Source: Fidelibacterota bacterium
GTDB taxonomy: Bacteria; Fidelibacterota; Marinisomatia; Marinisomatales; UBA1611
NCBI GenBank assembly: GCA_002718655.1
Contig: PBFM01000010.1
Coordinates: 1 to 40,047 of the forward strand
DNA length: 40,047 nucleotides
Direction: 5' to 3'
In this document: positions 14,210 through 24,076 of the stretch, in pieces
Position numbering within the stretch: position 1 is the stretch's first letter
Layout: every line of letters begins with the position of its first letter
Translations under genes and position numbers: made by a program
The notes under the pieces: model-generated
The model's input: only the letters and a program-made list of their open reading frames with translations
Database searches by the model: none
Told to the model about the DNA's origin: nothing

Positions 14210-16147
14210 ATGTATAATGAACAAAATCAAGAACAGGTTGTTGAACAGACTTTAGAATCGACTGAAAATGATAGTGATGAAAAAGTCAGCGTTATGGATA
14301 CGCCTACTGCCATAGAAAATAATAGTACAAAAATAAAAGATTACCTTAATCCAAAATTATTTGATGAAATAAAAACAGTAAATAAAAATGATTTGGATGA
14401 AAATAAGCTTGTGACAGATGTGGATGATGAACTAAAAGCTAAATATGCAAGTACATTTGCTGATATTTCAGAACATTCATTAATTAATGGACGTGTAATT
14501 GGTATGAATGAAAGAGATGTCCTTATTGATATTGGTTTTAAATCAGAAGGCATTATTGATAGATCTGAGTTTAGCGAAAATGATTTACCAGCTGTTGGTG
14601 AACAGGTTGAGGTTTATTTAGAGTTTATTGAGGATGCAAGTGGAAATACTATTCTATCAAAAGAGAAAGCTGATTTTTTACTCCGATGGAAAGAACTTAA
14701 AGATGCTTTTGAAAACGAAACGATTATTACTGGAAGAATTGTTCGTCGCATCAAAGGTGGATTGATTGTCGATTTGGGAGTTGTTCAGGCATTTTTACCT
14801 GGTTCTCAGGTAGATGTTCGTCCCATTCAAGATTTTGATATTTATTTAGAAAAAGAAATTGATATTCGAATTGTTAAATTCAATGAATCAAGAAAAAATA
14901 TAGTTGTATCGCATAAAATCATATTAGAAGATAGTTTGCAAGAGCAAAGAGAAGCTCTTTTTAAAGAATTAGAGGTTGGATCAATCCTTGAAGGAAGAGT
15001 CAAAAATATCACTGATTTTGGTGTTTTTGTCGATTTAGGTGGTATTGATGGTTTATTACATATCACAGATCTTTCTTGGGGTAGGGTGAACCACCCATCT
15101 GAATTATTATCAATGAATGATCCAATCACAGTCAAAGTAATCGAATATGATGAAGAAAGAAAACGTGTTTCACTGGGCTTAAAACAACTTGCCCCTCACC
15201 CTTGGGAAGAAGTTGAGATTAAATTCCCAATAGGAAATGTTGTTAAAGGGAAGGTCGTTAGTCTAACAAACTATGGTTGCTTTATTGAATTAGAACCAGG
15301 TGTAGAGGGATTAATTCACGTATCTGAAATTTCTTGGACTAAGCATATAAAAAACCCATCTGAGGTTTATAATATGGGCGATGAGGTTGATGCAAAAGTA
15401 TTATCAATTGACGCTGATGAGAAGAAAATAAGTTTAGGTGTAAAACAACTTACACCAGACCCATGGGATGAAATTGAAGAAAAATTTATGGTAGGTACCG
15501 TTCATAAATCAATAGTGCGAAACCTTGCACAATTTGGTGCATTTTCTGAATTAGAGGATGGTATTGATGGACTAATTCATGTATCTGATTTATCCTGGAC
15601 AAAGGTTATAAAACATCCTAAGGAGGTTCTTGAAAAAGGACAAGAAATAGAAGTGAAAATATTAGAAATATCTAGAGAAAATCGAAGAATATCACTTGGG
15701 TATAAACAAGTTCAAGATGATCCTTGGTCTGAAATCGAAAATTATTACGAAGCAGGGAAAGAAGTAAGTGGCCCAATATTAAGAGTGCTTGACAAAGGGA
15801 TAATTATTCAACTTGATATGGATGTAGAGGGTATAATACCATTTGGCAAAATGTCAAAAAAAGACAGACGAGCATTAGCTGGACAGTACGAAGTTGGAGC
15901 AAACCTATCAGGAATTGTTATGAAAGTAACGCCCGAAGATAAAAAAGTAGTTTTGTTTAAGGAGGAATTAGCAGGAGCTACAAATAGGACTTCAGCCAAT
16001 GATGAGGTCAAACAATATTTATCTAATCAAAAAACTTCAGATGGTGATAAACTCGAATTGCCTCAGGAATTATTGGAAATTGCTAGTCAGGCTGAAAAAG
16101 ATGGTAAAGTTTCTGAAGAGCCTGAACAGGAATCAGAAAAAGAATAA
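14210..16147 (+). CDS. rpsA: 30S ribosomal protein S1
   Basis: S1 binds mRNA on the small subunit and helps initiation on weakly marked or structured messages. Six S1 domains are visible at about residues 87-155, 170-240, 257-327, 342-414, 429-500 and 517-588; the third, fourth and fifth carry the best RNA-binding signatures (DFGVFVDLGGIDGLLHITDLSW and similar). The extra length (645 residues) comes from an acidic N-terminal extension of about 85 residues and an acidic C-terminal tail ending EPEQESEKE. A Shine-Dalgarno AAAGGA lies 10-14 bases before the ATG. A full-length S1 is notable since many genes nearby lack a clear ribosome-binding site. Confidence 0.97.
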   Translation: MYNEQNQEQVVEQTLESTENDSDEKVSVMDTPTAIENNSTKIKDYLNPKLFDEIKTVNKNDLDENKLVTDVDDELKAKYASTFADISEHSLINGRVIGMNERDVLIDIGFKSEGIIDRSEFSENDLPAVGEQVEVYLEFIEDASGNTILSKEKADFLLRWKELKDAFENETIITGRIVRRIKGGLIVDLGVVQAFLPGSQVDVRPIQDFDIYLEKEIDIRIVKFNESRKNIVVSHKIILEDSLQEQREALFKELEVGSILEGRVKNITDFGVFVDLGGIDGLLHITDLSWGRVNHPSELLSMNDPITVKVIEYDEERKRVSLGLKQLAPHPWEEVEIKFPIGNVVKGKVVSLTNYGCFIELEPGVEGLIHVSEISWTKHIKNPSEVYNMGDEVDAKVLSIDADEKKISLGVKQLTPDPWDEIEEKFMVGTVHKSIVRNLAQFGAFSELEDGIDGLIHVSDLSWTKVIKHPKEVLEKGQEIEVKILEISRENRRISLGYKQVQDDPWSEIENYYEAGKEVSGPILRVLDKGIIIQLDMDVEGIIPFGKMSKKDRRALAGQYEVGANLSGIVMKVTPEDKKVVLFKEELAGATNRTSANDEVKQYLSNQKTSDGDKLELPQELLEIASQAEKDGKVSEEPEQESEKE

Positions 16148-16173
16148 AAACATAAACTCAGTGGGTTAAAATC

Positions 16174-17139
16174 GTGAAAAAAAATAAACCCATTGAACAC
16201 AAATTCACATTCTTACCGGGTGCTTTCGGGTTAGCTTTATTGCTCTGGATTTTTGTTGTTGCAGAAAATGAATTTACCTTAGTCTTAGACCTTCCCATAG
16301 AAGCCAGAAATTTAAATGTTCAAAAAGCGCATAAAAAGGAGGTACCTCCATATGCATCTGTGCGCTTGAGAGGAACGGGAAGAGATTTATTCAAATCTTT
16401 TTTATTAAAAAATTTTGCTGGATTTAAGTTAGTTTTAGATTTAGAGGGTATATCTCAGGAATACGAGTTTAACTTAAATGAATATTTTGAAAAATATCCA
16501 CAAAAAGTAGTGTTACCATTAAACTATAATGTCTCTTTTGTTGAAGTGATTTATCCAAACCGAATAAATATTAGTTTAGATGAATACTCATCTAAAATGG
16601 TACCAATATTATCAAATTTTCATGTAAAACCTGCACCTGGTTATACTATCATTACTAAACCTGATATAACTCCTTCAGAAATTGAAGTAGCAGGTCCAAA
16701 AAAAGAATTAGCTTTGATAAATCATATAGAAACTATTTATGATACGATAACTGGAATAACTACAAAATATGATGGTTCAATTGAACTAACATCTCTAGGA
16801 CGCTTAATTGAATATTCAAAAAATTTTGTTACGATTAGTGTAGATGTACAAATTATCAGTGAACGTATAATTTCGGATATTCCAGTTGGTGTAATAAATA
16901 TACCGAAAAACTTTAGAGTGTTTGCATCTCCACAAACGGTTTCACTAACGGTCTTAGGTGGTGTTAAAAGAATATCTGAGCTTTTCCCGAATGATATAAA
17001 AGTCATCGTTGATTTTAAAAATTGGGATAGATTAATTCAGTTCTATGAACCCAAAGTAATTATACCTGAGGATATCTTAGATTGGAGGGATATTTCTCCA
17101 AAAAATCTTGAAATAGCAGTTGCGAGAGAATTAGAATGA
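16174..17139 (+). CDS. ybbR: YbbR-domain membrane protein
   Basis: The gene begins with GTG. One membrane helix (about residues 14-29, GAFGLALLLWIFVVAEN) anchors an extracytoplasmic region with YbbR-type repeats, for example RNLNVQKAHKKEVPPYASVRLRGTGRDL, PAPGYTIITKPDITPSEIEVAGPKKELALI and IPKNFRVFASPQTVSLTVLGG. In Firmicutes the relative CdaR controls the c-di-AMP synthase CdaA; no cdaA is seen here, and in FCB bacteria the role of YbbR proteins is unclear. The stop codon overlaps the tsaD ATG by 4 bases, so the two are translationally coupled. Confidence 0.8.
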   Translation: MKKNKPIEHKFTFLPGAFGLALLLWIFVVAENEFTLVLDLPIEARNLNVQKAHKKEVPPYASVRLRGTGRDLFKSFLLKNFAGFKLVLDLEGISQEYEFNLNEYFEKYPQKVVLPLNYNVSFVEVIYPNRINISLDEYSSKMVPILSNFHVKPAPGYTIITKPDITPSEIEVAGPKKELALINHIETIYDTITGITTKYDGSIELTSLGRLIEYSKNFVTISVDVQIISERIISDIPVGVINIPKNFRVFASPQTVSLTVLGGVKRISELFPNDIKVIVDFKNWDRLIQFYEPKVIIPEDILDWRDISPKNLEIAVARELE

Positions 17140-18125
17140 TTGTCTTAGGTATTGAAACTTCTTGTGATGAAACAGCAGCTTCAGTGTGCAGGAGTGGAAA
17201 AATATTATCAAGCATAGTTAGTAGTCAGATTATACATAGTGAATTTGGAGGAGTAATACCTGAACTAGCTTCGAGAGAACACGAATTGCTTTTAAATGAG
17301 GTAGTAAATAAATCACTAATTGATTCAAAAATTAGCTTAGGAAATTTGGATGGTATTGCAGTTACACAAGGTCCTGGTCTTTCTGGCACATTGCTCACTG
17401 GAATTAGTTTTGCTAAAGGTCTAGGCATTGGTTTAGGTATTCCAGTTATTCCAGTGAACCATCTAGAAGGGCATATTTTTGCAAATTTCTTAGCAAATGA
17501 CAAATTAAATTTTCCTTTTATATGTTTATTAGTATCTGGCGGTCACACTCAATTATGGTCCATATTGGGTATGAATGATTATGAATTATTAGGAGAGACT
17601 AGGGATGATGCAGCAGGAGAAGCTTTTGATAAAGGTGCTCGAATTTTTGGTTTGGGTTATCCAGGTGGGCCACTGATTGAAAAAAATGCAGAAGGTGGCG
17701 ATCCAAATAAGATAAAATTTCCAAGAAGTTTGCTTGAAGATAATAGCTTGGAGTTTAGCTTTAGTGGTTTAAAAACATCCTTACTTTATTATATGGATGG
17801 TTTTCAGGAAAAAGAATCCTTATTAATTAAAGATGTAATCGCAAGCTATCAACAAGCTATCATTGATACATTAGTTGAAAAAATGAGAAGAGCAGTCAAA
17901 CTTACAGGTATAACTAGATGTGTTATTGCAGGAGGTGTCGCAGCAAACCTCTGTTTAAGAGAGGCACTAAAACATAAACTGCCGGAAAATGAATTGATTT
18001 TTCCCGATTTATCTTATTGTACGGATAATGCAGCAATGATTAGTTATTTAGGCGAGTTAAAACTGCAATTTGATGAGTATGATTCTATGGGATTTGGCGC
18101 AATCCCGAATTTAAAGTTAAGATAA
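17136..18125 (+). CDS. tsaD: tRNA N6-adenosine threonylcarbamoyltransferase TsaD
   Basis: Transfers the threonylcarbamoyl group from TC-AMP to A37 of ANN-decoding tRNAs, together with TsaB and TsaE (not in this window). The opening VLGIETSCDETAASV, the metal-binding HLEGH (His109 and His113), the nucleotide-binding LLVSGGHTQLW, and VIAGGVAANLCLRE with FPDLSYCTDNAAMI are all family signatures. The length of 329 residues is close to the norm of about 340. It overlaps ybbR by 4 bases and is followed 2 bases later by the VWA protein. Confidence 0.97.
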   Translation: MIVLGIETSCDETAASVCRSGKILSSIVSSQIIHSEFGGVIPELASREHELLLNEVVNKSLIDSKISLGNLDGIAVTQGPGLSGTLLTGISFAKGLGIGLGIPVIPVNHLEGHIFANFLANDKLNFPFICLLVSGGHTQLWSILGMNDYELLGETRDDAAGEAFDKGARIFGLGYPGGPLIEKNAEGGDPNKIKFPRSLLEDNSLEFSFSGLKTSLLYYMDGFQEKESLLIKDVIASYQQAIIDTLVEKMRRAVKLTGITRCVIAGGVAANLCLREALKHKLPENELIFPDLSYCTDNAAMISYLGELKLQFDEYDSMGFGAIPNLKLR

Positions 18126-18127
18126 TT

Positions 18128-20230
18128 TTGAAATTTAGTTTTGTAGATTATGACCAATCATTTTGGTTGATATTATTTTTATCGTTTGGTGTTGTTTTTT
18201 TCTCTTTCCATAAATCCTGGAAATTTAAAAAGGTAAAGATTCTTTTGGTTTTTAGAATAATTGTAATTGGAATAATAATTTTTCTTTTTTTAAACCCCAA
18301 ATTAACCCTAGTTAAAACAAATAATCGTGAACAAAAATGGAATATTTATATAGATGAATCATTAAGTATGGCATATCATTCTTATCCATCAATAAGCTCA
18401 CTTATTTCTGGGATAGATGAATTAATTCACAAATTAAGTAAGAAACAAATCCCCCTCAATATTTATGGGTTTGGAACAAATTTGGATACTAGTCTGGCAA
18501 TAAACAATACTGAATTCAAAGATATTTCAACAAATATTGGTCAAGTAATTGAACAAATAATTAATGAAAGTGATAAAAACCTTGCTGGCTCTATAATAAT
18601 TACTGACGGGCAAATTAACCAAGGATCGGAAATTATTATTGACCAACTAGACAAGATTAAACCTATAAATATTATTGGTATAGGTGATAAAAATCCATTG
18701 GTTGACGTTTCAATTCAATCAATCAATGCACCCCCTGCAATTATCAAAGGTGAGAATGCTGAAATTGAAGTCTCTGTTAATTCATATGGCACTATAGATA
18801 ATAGAATTAATGTCACCTTGAATAATGGAAAAAAATTATTAGGTTCAAAAGTATTAACAGTTTCTGGGAATGGTAGTATCAATAAAATTCGATTTATGAT
18901 AAATCCTGATCAAACAGGAGAAGTAGAATATAAAGTGCAGGTAAGCGCGCTTCCCGATGAAATTAATATTCTAAATAATAAACAGATAGTACCAATTCAA
19001 GTATTAAAGAATAACTATAAAATTTGTATTATCACAGGTTCGCCAAATTTTAATACTAGGATAATAAAGGATGTATTATCAGGTAATAGTAAATTTGAAA
19101 TTGAACATTTTTATCTAACAAGAAATGGCTATTCAGAAAAGTTAAAAATATTTTGGGATACTAAATATGATTTGATTTTATTTGATAATCACCCAGTAGA
19201 CCTTAACTCATCAAATTGGGATTCATTTTTAAGAATTTTTGCAAAAAAAATACTATCTCAAAAAACTAGTTTTGCAGTGATCATGGGAAATGATGTAAAC
19301 AAAAATTCATTGATGCCATATCTAAATCTGATGGATTTAAAAATAAATCAATCGGTGATAAAATTAGATTCAGAACACAAATGGAATTTTACAAAAAACT
19401 GGAATAAATACTTCCCCTTCCATAGCCTTGATTTAATAAGCATAGAAAATGATTATCCTCCATTATACGTTGATTTAGAAATAGATTCAGCAGGAGCTGT
19501 GGTTTTGGCAGAATTCACAATTTCTGATGTTAATTTACCCCTAATACTCCTTGGAGAAAAAGACCCTCTGAGGTACATGGTTTTTGTATCTCCCAATTTA
19601 TATCAGCTTTATTATAAAATACAGAATGATCAATCTCACAACATTGCTAAACAAACTTTAGATCCAATTTTTTCTTGGTTAATGAGAACTGGTCATGGAG
19701 AGGACTTTTATTTTAGATCTGGGAAGAATTCTTATCAGCAAGGTGAAAGGGTTAAAATAAGTGGCAAACCTATAAAAGAAACTGAAATTGCAACAGAAGG
19801 ATATATACATATTTACAGCAAAGGTAAAAAAGTTAATGTAAAACCAGTTGTATACAATAATGAGACAGGCCATTATGAAGGTCAATTTTGGGCATCCCAG
19901 CCAGGGAGATTAGATTATGATATTGAGTTGGTCTATGGAGATAAATCCTTAATTGTAGGTGAAGGGTCTTTACAAATCCAAGAAAGCCAAATTGAATTAA
20001 ATAGGGTATACTTAAATGAAGAATTTCTACGTAATTTGTCAGAATCTACGGGTGGTACATTTTATGGATGGGATAAACGTTTCGAAATATTAAACAATAT
20101 TGATAAAAAAACAAATACTCAGAAGATACTATCAAGAATTACTATCCATAATAGCTGGTGGTTATTTTTTGCTTTAATTTTTTTTCTAACATTGGAGTGG
20201 TTGTACAGAAGAAAAGTTGGTTTGATTTGA
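18128..20230 (+). CDS. Membrane-anchored VWA-domain protein (BatA-like), unknown function
   Basis: Translation appears to start at TTG. Two helices at about residues 12-27 and 38-56 are followed by a von Willebrand A domain with a recognisable metal site: DESLS (Asp76-Ser78-Ser80) and TDG (Thr159-Asp160). A beta-sandwich-like region comes next (VDVSIQSINAPPAIIKGENAEIEVSVNSYG), then a central region without a clear match, and a C-terminal helix (about 676-695). The layout resembles the large VWA membrane proteins of Bacteroidota and Planctomycetes that accompany MoxR-type ATPases and BatA/BatD. No MoxR ATPase is encoded here. The gene follows tsaD by 2 bases. Surface stress or envelope roles are only guesses. 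Confidence 0.75.
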   Translation: MKFSFVDYDQSFWLILFLSFGVVFFSFHKSWKFKKVKILLVFRIIVIGIIIFLFLNPKLTLVKTNNREQKWNIYIDESLSMAYHSYPSISSLISGIDELIHKLSKKQIPLNIYGFGTNLDTSLAINNTEFKDISTNIGQVIEQIINESDKNLAGSIIITDGQINQGSEIIIDQLDKIKPINIIGIGDKNPLVDVSIQSINAPPAIIKGENAEIEVSVNSYGTIDNRINVTLNNGKKLLGSKVLTVSGNGSINKIRFMINPDQTGEVEYKVQVSALPDEINILNNKQIVPIQVLKNNYKICIITGSPNFNTRIIKDVLSGNSKFEIEHFYLTRNGYSEKLKIFWDTKYDLILFDNHPVDLNSSNWDSFLRIFAKKILSQKTSFAVIMGNDVNKNSLMPYLNLMDLKINQSVIKLDSEHKWNFTKNWNKYFPFHSLDLISIENDYPPLYVDLEIDSAGAVVLAEFTISDVNLPLILLGEKDPLRYMVFVSPNLYQLYYKIQNDQSHNIAKQTLDPIFSWLMRTGHGEDFYFRSGKNSYQQGERVKISGKPIKETEIATEGYIHIYSKGKKVNVKPVVYNNETGHYEGQFWASQPGRLDYDIELVYGDKSLIVGEGSLQIQESQIELNRVYLNEEFLRNLSESTGGTFYGWDKRFEILNNIDKKTNTQKILSRITIHNSWWLFFALIFFLTLEWLYRRKVGLI

Positions 20231-20273
20231 TTACCCAGAAAAACAATTAAATGGAAGAAAAAATTAATTAGAT

Positions 20274-21596
20274 ATGAGAAATGTAACAATTGTAGGTGCT
20301 GGTTATGTAGGATTGGTTAGTGGAGCAGGAATTTCTGATTTTGGCCACATAGTAACGTGTGTTGATATATCTAAAAATAAAATCAAAGAGTTGAAAAATG
20401 GTAAAATACCAATATACGAACCTGGTTTAGATGAATTAATAAAAAAAAATGTAAAAGCAGGTAGATTATTTTTTGAAAACAATATAAAAGATGCTATATC
20501 AAATGCAGATATAATTTTTATTGCTGTAGGGACACCAATGAATCAAGATGGTAGTGCCGATATAACTGCAGTAAAAGATGTAGCCAAATCAATTGGTGAA
20601 AATTTAAATAACTATAAGGTTATTTGTACTAAAAGTACAGTCCCAATAGGTACGGGGAAACTGATTATTGATATTATAAAAAATTATAAACCTAATGATA
20701 TTAGATTTGATTATGTCTCAAACCCTGAATTTTTAAGGGAAGGTTCTGCTGTTAAAGACTTTTTATGGCCAGATCGAGTTGTGATTGGTGCACAAAGTCA
20801 ATCTGCTTTTAATATTATGAAAGAAGTATATGGACCATTATATATAAATGAAACGCAAATTATACATACAGGTGTTGTAACTGCTGAGATGATAAAGTAT
20901 GCTTCAAATTCCTTTTTAGCTTTGAAAATAAGCTATATAAATGAAGTCGCCAATTTATGTGAAGCAATAGGTGCTGATGTACATCAAGTATCAAATGCTA
21001 TGGGAAAAGATGGAAGAATAAGTCCTAAATTTTTGCATCCAGGCCCTGGTTTTGGAGGATCATGTTTTCCGAAGGACACGAAAGCATTTCTTTCTTTTTC
21101 AGAAAGCTATGGAAATAAGTTAAGAACTATACAAGCTGCAATTGAAACAAATAAAAATCAAAAGCAAAGAATGGTTGAAAAAATAAAGAAACTTATCGGT
21201 GGAAATTTAAAAAATAAAAAAATTGCAATTTTAGGATTGGCTTTTAAACCAAATACCAATGATGTGAGAGAATCTGCATCAATACATATGATTGAATCCT
21301 TAAATCGTAAAAGGTGTATAATAAATGCATTTGACCCAATTGCAAATGATGAGATGAAGAAAATTTTTCCTAATTTAAATTATAAAAACTCTTGGCAAGA
21401 AGCATGTAAAGGTGCAGATGGGGTAGTAGTGATGACTGAATGGAATGAGTTTAGAGGTATAAGTCTCTCATTATTAAAATCACTTTTAAAACGACCTATT
21501 TTATTGGATACTAGAAATATATTTGATATAGAAAAACTAATAAAGCATAATTATAAATTTGATAATGTTGGCAGGAAATATTTAGATGAAAATTGA
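20274..21596 (+). CDS. ugd: UDP-glucose 6-dehydrogenase
   Basis: Oxidises UDP-glucose to UDP-glucuronate using two NAD+, supplying an acidic sugar for surface polysaccharide. The Rossmann start VTIVGAGYVGLVSGAGISDFGH, the segment NPEFLREGSAVKDFLWPDRVVIG, and the active-site GPGFGGSCFPKDTKAF with the catalytic Cys are all present. A second Rossmann domain begins at KKIAILGLAFKPNTNDVRESAS. At 440 residues it fits the family. The details favour UDP-glucose over GDP-mannose or UDP-ManNAc dehydrogenase, though specificity within this superfamily needs care. A Shine-Dalgarno-like GGAAGA occurs about 20 bases upstream. The end overlaps rfbC by 11 bases. Confidence 0.92.
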   Translation: MRNVTIVGAGYVGLVSGAGISDFGHIVTCVDISKNKIKELKNGKIPIYEPGLDELIKKNVKAGRLFFENNIKDAISNADIIFIAVGTPMNQDGSADITAVKDVAKSIGENLNNYKVICTKSTVPIGTGKLIIDIIKNYKPNDIRFDYVSNPEFLREGSAVKDFLWPDRVVIGAQSQSAFNIMKEVYGPLYINETQIIHTGVVTAEMIKYASNSFLALKISYINEVANLCEAIGADVHQVSNAMGKDGRISPKFLHPGPGFGGSCFPKDTKAFLSFSESYGNKLRTIQAAIETNKNQKQRMVEKIKKLIGGNLKNKKIAILGLAFKPNTNDVRESASIHMIESLNRKRCIINAFDPIANDEMKKIFPNLNYKNSWQEACKGADGVVVMTEWNEFRGISLSLLKSLLKRPILLDTRNIFDIEKLIKHNYKFDNVGRKYLDEN

Positions 21597-22131
21597 AAAT
21601 TCTTATCTTAATGAAGTAAAAATAATCACTCCTGATATCTATTTTGACGAAAGAGGAAATTTTTCTGAAGTATATAAATCCTCAGTATTTAAAAATAATG
21701 GCATAAGAGCAAAATTTGTTCAGGATAATGAAGTTAGATCAAAGTACGGAGTTTTAAGAGGATTGCATTATCAATTAAAATCACCTCAAGGCAAACTTAT
21801 TCGCTGTATTTTAGGAACAATCATTGATGTTGCGGTTGATATTCGAATTGGATCACCAACATTTGGTAAACATATTAAACTAGAATTATCAGCAGATAAT
21901 AAAAAAATGTTATATATACCTGAAGGGTTTGCACACGGATATCTTGTAACATCAAAAAAATCAATTGTTATTTATAAGTGTACAACATACTATGATGAGA
22001 ATGATCAGTATGGTGTTATTTGGAATGATAAAGATTTAGATATAAATTGGAATTTTGAAACACCAGCTCTATCTCAAAAAGATAAAACTTTACCAATGTT
22101 AAAAATAAATAAAAATCTCCCAAAATATTAA
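21586..22131 (+). CDS. rfbC: dTDP-4-dehydrorhamnose 3,5-epimerase
   Basis: Third enzyme of the dTDP-L-rhamnose pathway, a cupin-type epimerase. The signatures [32 protein letters not shown] (catalytic His in RGLHYQ), [15 protein letters not shown] and [12 protein letters not shown] are all visible. The 181 residues are normal. Its start overlaps the end of ugd and rfbB follows after 2 bases. It is present although no rfbD reductase gene is in the cluster. Confidence 0.96.
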   Translation: MKIENSYLNEVKIITPDIYFDERGNFSEVYKSSVFKNNGIRAKFVQDNEVRSKYGVLRGLHYQLKSPQGKLIRCILGTIIDVAVDIRIGSPTFGKHIKLELSADNKKMLYIPEGFAHGYLVTSKKSIVIYKCTTYYDENDQYGVIWNDKDLDINWNFETPALSQKDKTLPMLKINKNLPKY

Positions 22132-22133
22132 AA

Positions 22134-23186
22134 ATGAAGAAAATTCTTGTAACTGGTGGTTGTGGATTTATAGGTTCAAATTTTATTAAATCTGTTATTA
22201 AAAAGGATGAATCTATTTTTATTGTGAATGTTGATAAACTAACATACGCTGGAAATTTGTCAAATTTACAGGATATATCTAGCAGTAATTTTCTGCATAT
22301 AAAAGGTGATATTTGTGATTCAGAATTAATATACTCCATATTTAAAAAATATTCCTTTGATGCAGTAGTGCATTTTGCTGCTGAAAGTCACGTTGATAGG
22401 TCTATTGATGGTCCGTCTAAGTTTGTTAAAACGAACATTGTTGGTACGATGAACTTATTAGAAAATTCGAGAAAATTCATAACGGAATCAAAAGTTAAAA
22501 AATTCAGATTCGTACATATTTCTACGGATGAAGTATATGGGTCACTTACTGATGATATGAAGTTTGTAGAAACGACAAAGTATGATCCTAGTTCACCATA
22601 TTCTGCATCAAAAGCTGGAGCCGATCATTTAGTTAGATCATGGTATCGGACATTTGGTCTCCCCACATTAATAACTAATTGTTCAAATAATTATGGTCCA
22701 TTCCAATTTCCAGAAAAACTAATCCCTTTAATGATAATAAATGCTATGATGGATAAACCCTTACCTATTTACGGTAAAGGGGAAAATATAAGAGATTGGT
22801 TGTATGTTACTGATCATTGTGACGCTATTTGGTCTGTTCTAAATAGTGGTCTTGTAGGAGAGACTTACAATATTGGAGGTGATAACGAAATTAAGAATAT
22901 AGATATTGTTACTAAAATTTGTGAAATTCTTGATGATTTATTACCAAGGGATGATGGGAAAATGCATTCAGAATCAATTACTTTTGTCAAAGATCGTCCT
23001 GGTCATGATTTCCGTTATGCGATAGATGCAAAAAAGATCAGAACTGAATTAGGTTGGAAACCAAAGGAGTCTTTTGATACAGGAATCAGAAAAACTATAG
23101 AGTGGTATCTTTGTAATAAGTCTTGGTGGAAAGCAATACAAGATCAAACATATGGGCAAGAAAGATTAGGAACATTAAATAAGTGA
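22134..23186 (+). CDS. rfbB: dTDP-glucose 4,6-dehydratase
   Basis: Second enzyme of the pathway, converting dTDP-glucose to dTDP-4-keto-6-deoxyglucose. It is an extended short-chain dehydrogenase with the NAD motif [11 protein letters not shown] (about 7-17), the dTDP-sugar family segments [14 protein letters not shown] and [15 protein letters not shown], the STDEVYG active-site segment and [15 protein letters not shown] (catalytic Tyr and Lys). The 350 residues match the family. The stop overlaps the GTG start of rfbA by 4 bases. Confidence 0.97.
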   Translation: MKKILVTGGCGFIGSNFIKSVIKKDESIFIVNVDKLTYAGNLSNLQDISSSNFLHIKGDICDSELIYSIFKKYSFDAVVHFAAESHVDRSIDGPSKFVKTNIVGTMNLLENSRKFITESKVKKFRFVHISTDEVYGSLTDDMKFVETTKYDPSSPYSASKAGADHLVRSWYRTFGLPTLITNCSNNYGPFQFPEKLIPLMIINAMMDKPLPIYGKGENIRDWLYVTDHCDAIWSVLNSGLVGETYNIGGDNEIKNIDIVTKICEILDDLLPRDDGKMHSESITFVKDRPGHDFRYAIDAKKIRTELGWKPKESFDTGIRKTIEWYLCNKSWWKAIQDQTYGQERLGTLNK

Positions 23187-24073
23187 AGGGAATTATTTTA
23201 GCAGGAGGAAGTGGAACAAGGTTGTACCCAATTACCTCTGTAGTATCAAAACAATTACTTCCCATATATGATAAACCAATGATATACTATCCTCTTTCTA
23301 CTTTGATGCTTTCAGGTATAAATGATATTTTAATTATCTCGACAATTGAAGATACGCCTAGATTTCGTGATTTACTCGGTGATGGAAATCAATTAGGTAT
23401 AAAAATTACTTATAAAGTACAGCCATCACCAGATGGTTTGGCCCAAGCTTTTATATTAGGGGAAGAATTTATTGGTAATGATTCGGTTTGTTTAATTTTA
23501 GGAGACAATATTTTTTTTGGACACGGATTATCAGAATTATTAAATCGAAGTAAAAATATTGTTAATTCAAATGGTGATGCAGTCATCTTTGGATATGAAG
23601 TCAAAGACCCAGAACGTTATGGAGTGGTTACTTTTGATAGCAAAAATAATGTAAAGAGCATTATAGAAAAACCAAAAAAACCAAAATCAAATTATGCTGT
23701 AGTAGGATTATACTTTTATCCAAACAACATCATTGAAATTGCAAAAGATATTAAGCCTTCAGATAGAGGTGAATTGGAAATAACGTCAGTCAATGAAGTT
23801 TTTCTTAGCAGAAGACAGTTGACTGTTGAATTGATGGGTCGTGGATATGCTTGGCTTGATACAGGAACTCAACGTGCGATGAATAACGCTTCGAATTTCA
23901 TCAAAACTATTGAAGATAGACAAGGATTGAAAATAGCATGCCTCGAGGAAATTGCATATCAAAAAGGCTTTATTAATATCAATCAATTAGATGATTTATC
24001 TAATCAATTTTCTAATGATTATGGTCAGTATTTGAAAAATTTGGTAGCAAGAAATAAAAAAATAAAATCTTAA
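23183..24073 (+). CDS. rfbA: Glucose-1-phosphate thymidylyltransferase
   Basis: First enzyme of the dTDP-sugar pathway, joining dTTP and glucose-1-phosphate. The nucleotidyltransferase signature [17 protein letters not shown] is at the very start, then [37 protein letters not shown] and VVGLYFYPN. Start codon is GTG, overlapping the rfbB stop (GTGA). At 296 residues it is the usual length. It is the last plus-strand gene of the cluster and converges on wzi with only 3 bases between stops. Confidence 0.97.
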   Translation: MKGIILAGGSGTRLYPITSVVSKQLLPIYDKPMIYYPLSTLMLSGINDILIISTIEDTPRFRDLLGDGNQLGIKITYKVQPSPDGLAQAFILGEEFIGNDSVCLILGDNIFFGHGLSELLNRSKNIVNSNGDAVIFGYEVKDPERYGVVTFDSKNNVKSIIEKPKKPKSNYAVVGLYFYPNNIIEIAKDIKPSDRGELEITSVNEVFLSRRQLTVELMGRGYAWLDTGTQRAMNNASNFIKTIEDRQGLKIACLEEIAYQKGFININQLDDLSNQFSNDYGQYLKNLVARNKKIKS

Positions 24074-24076
24074 TTT

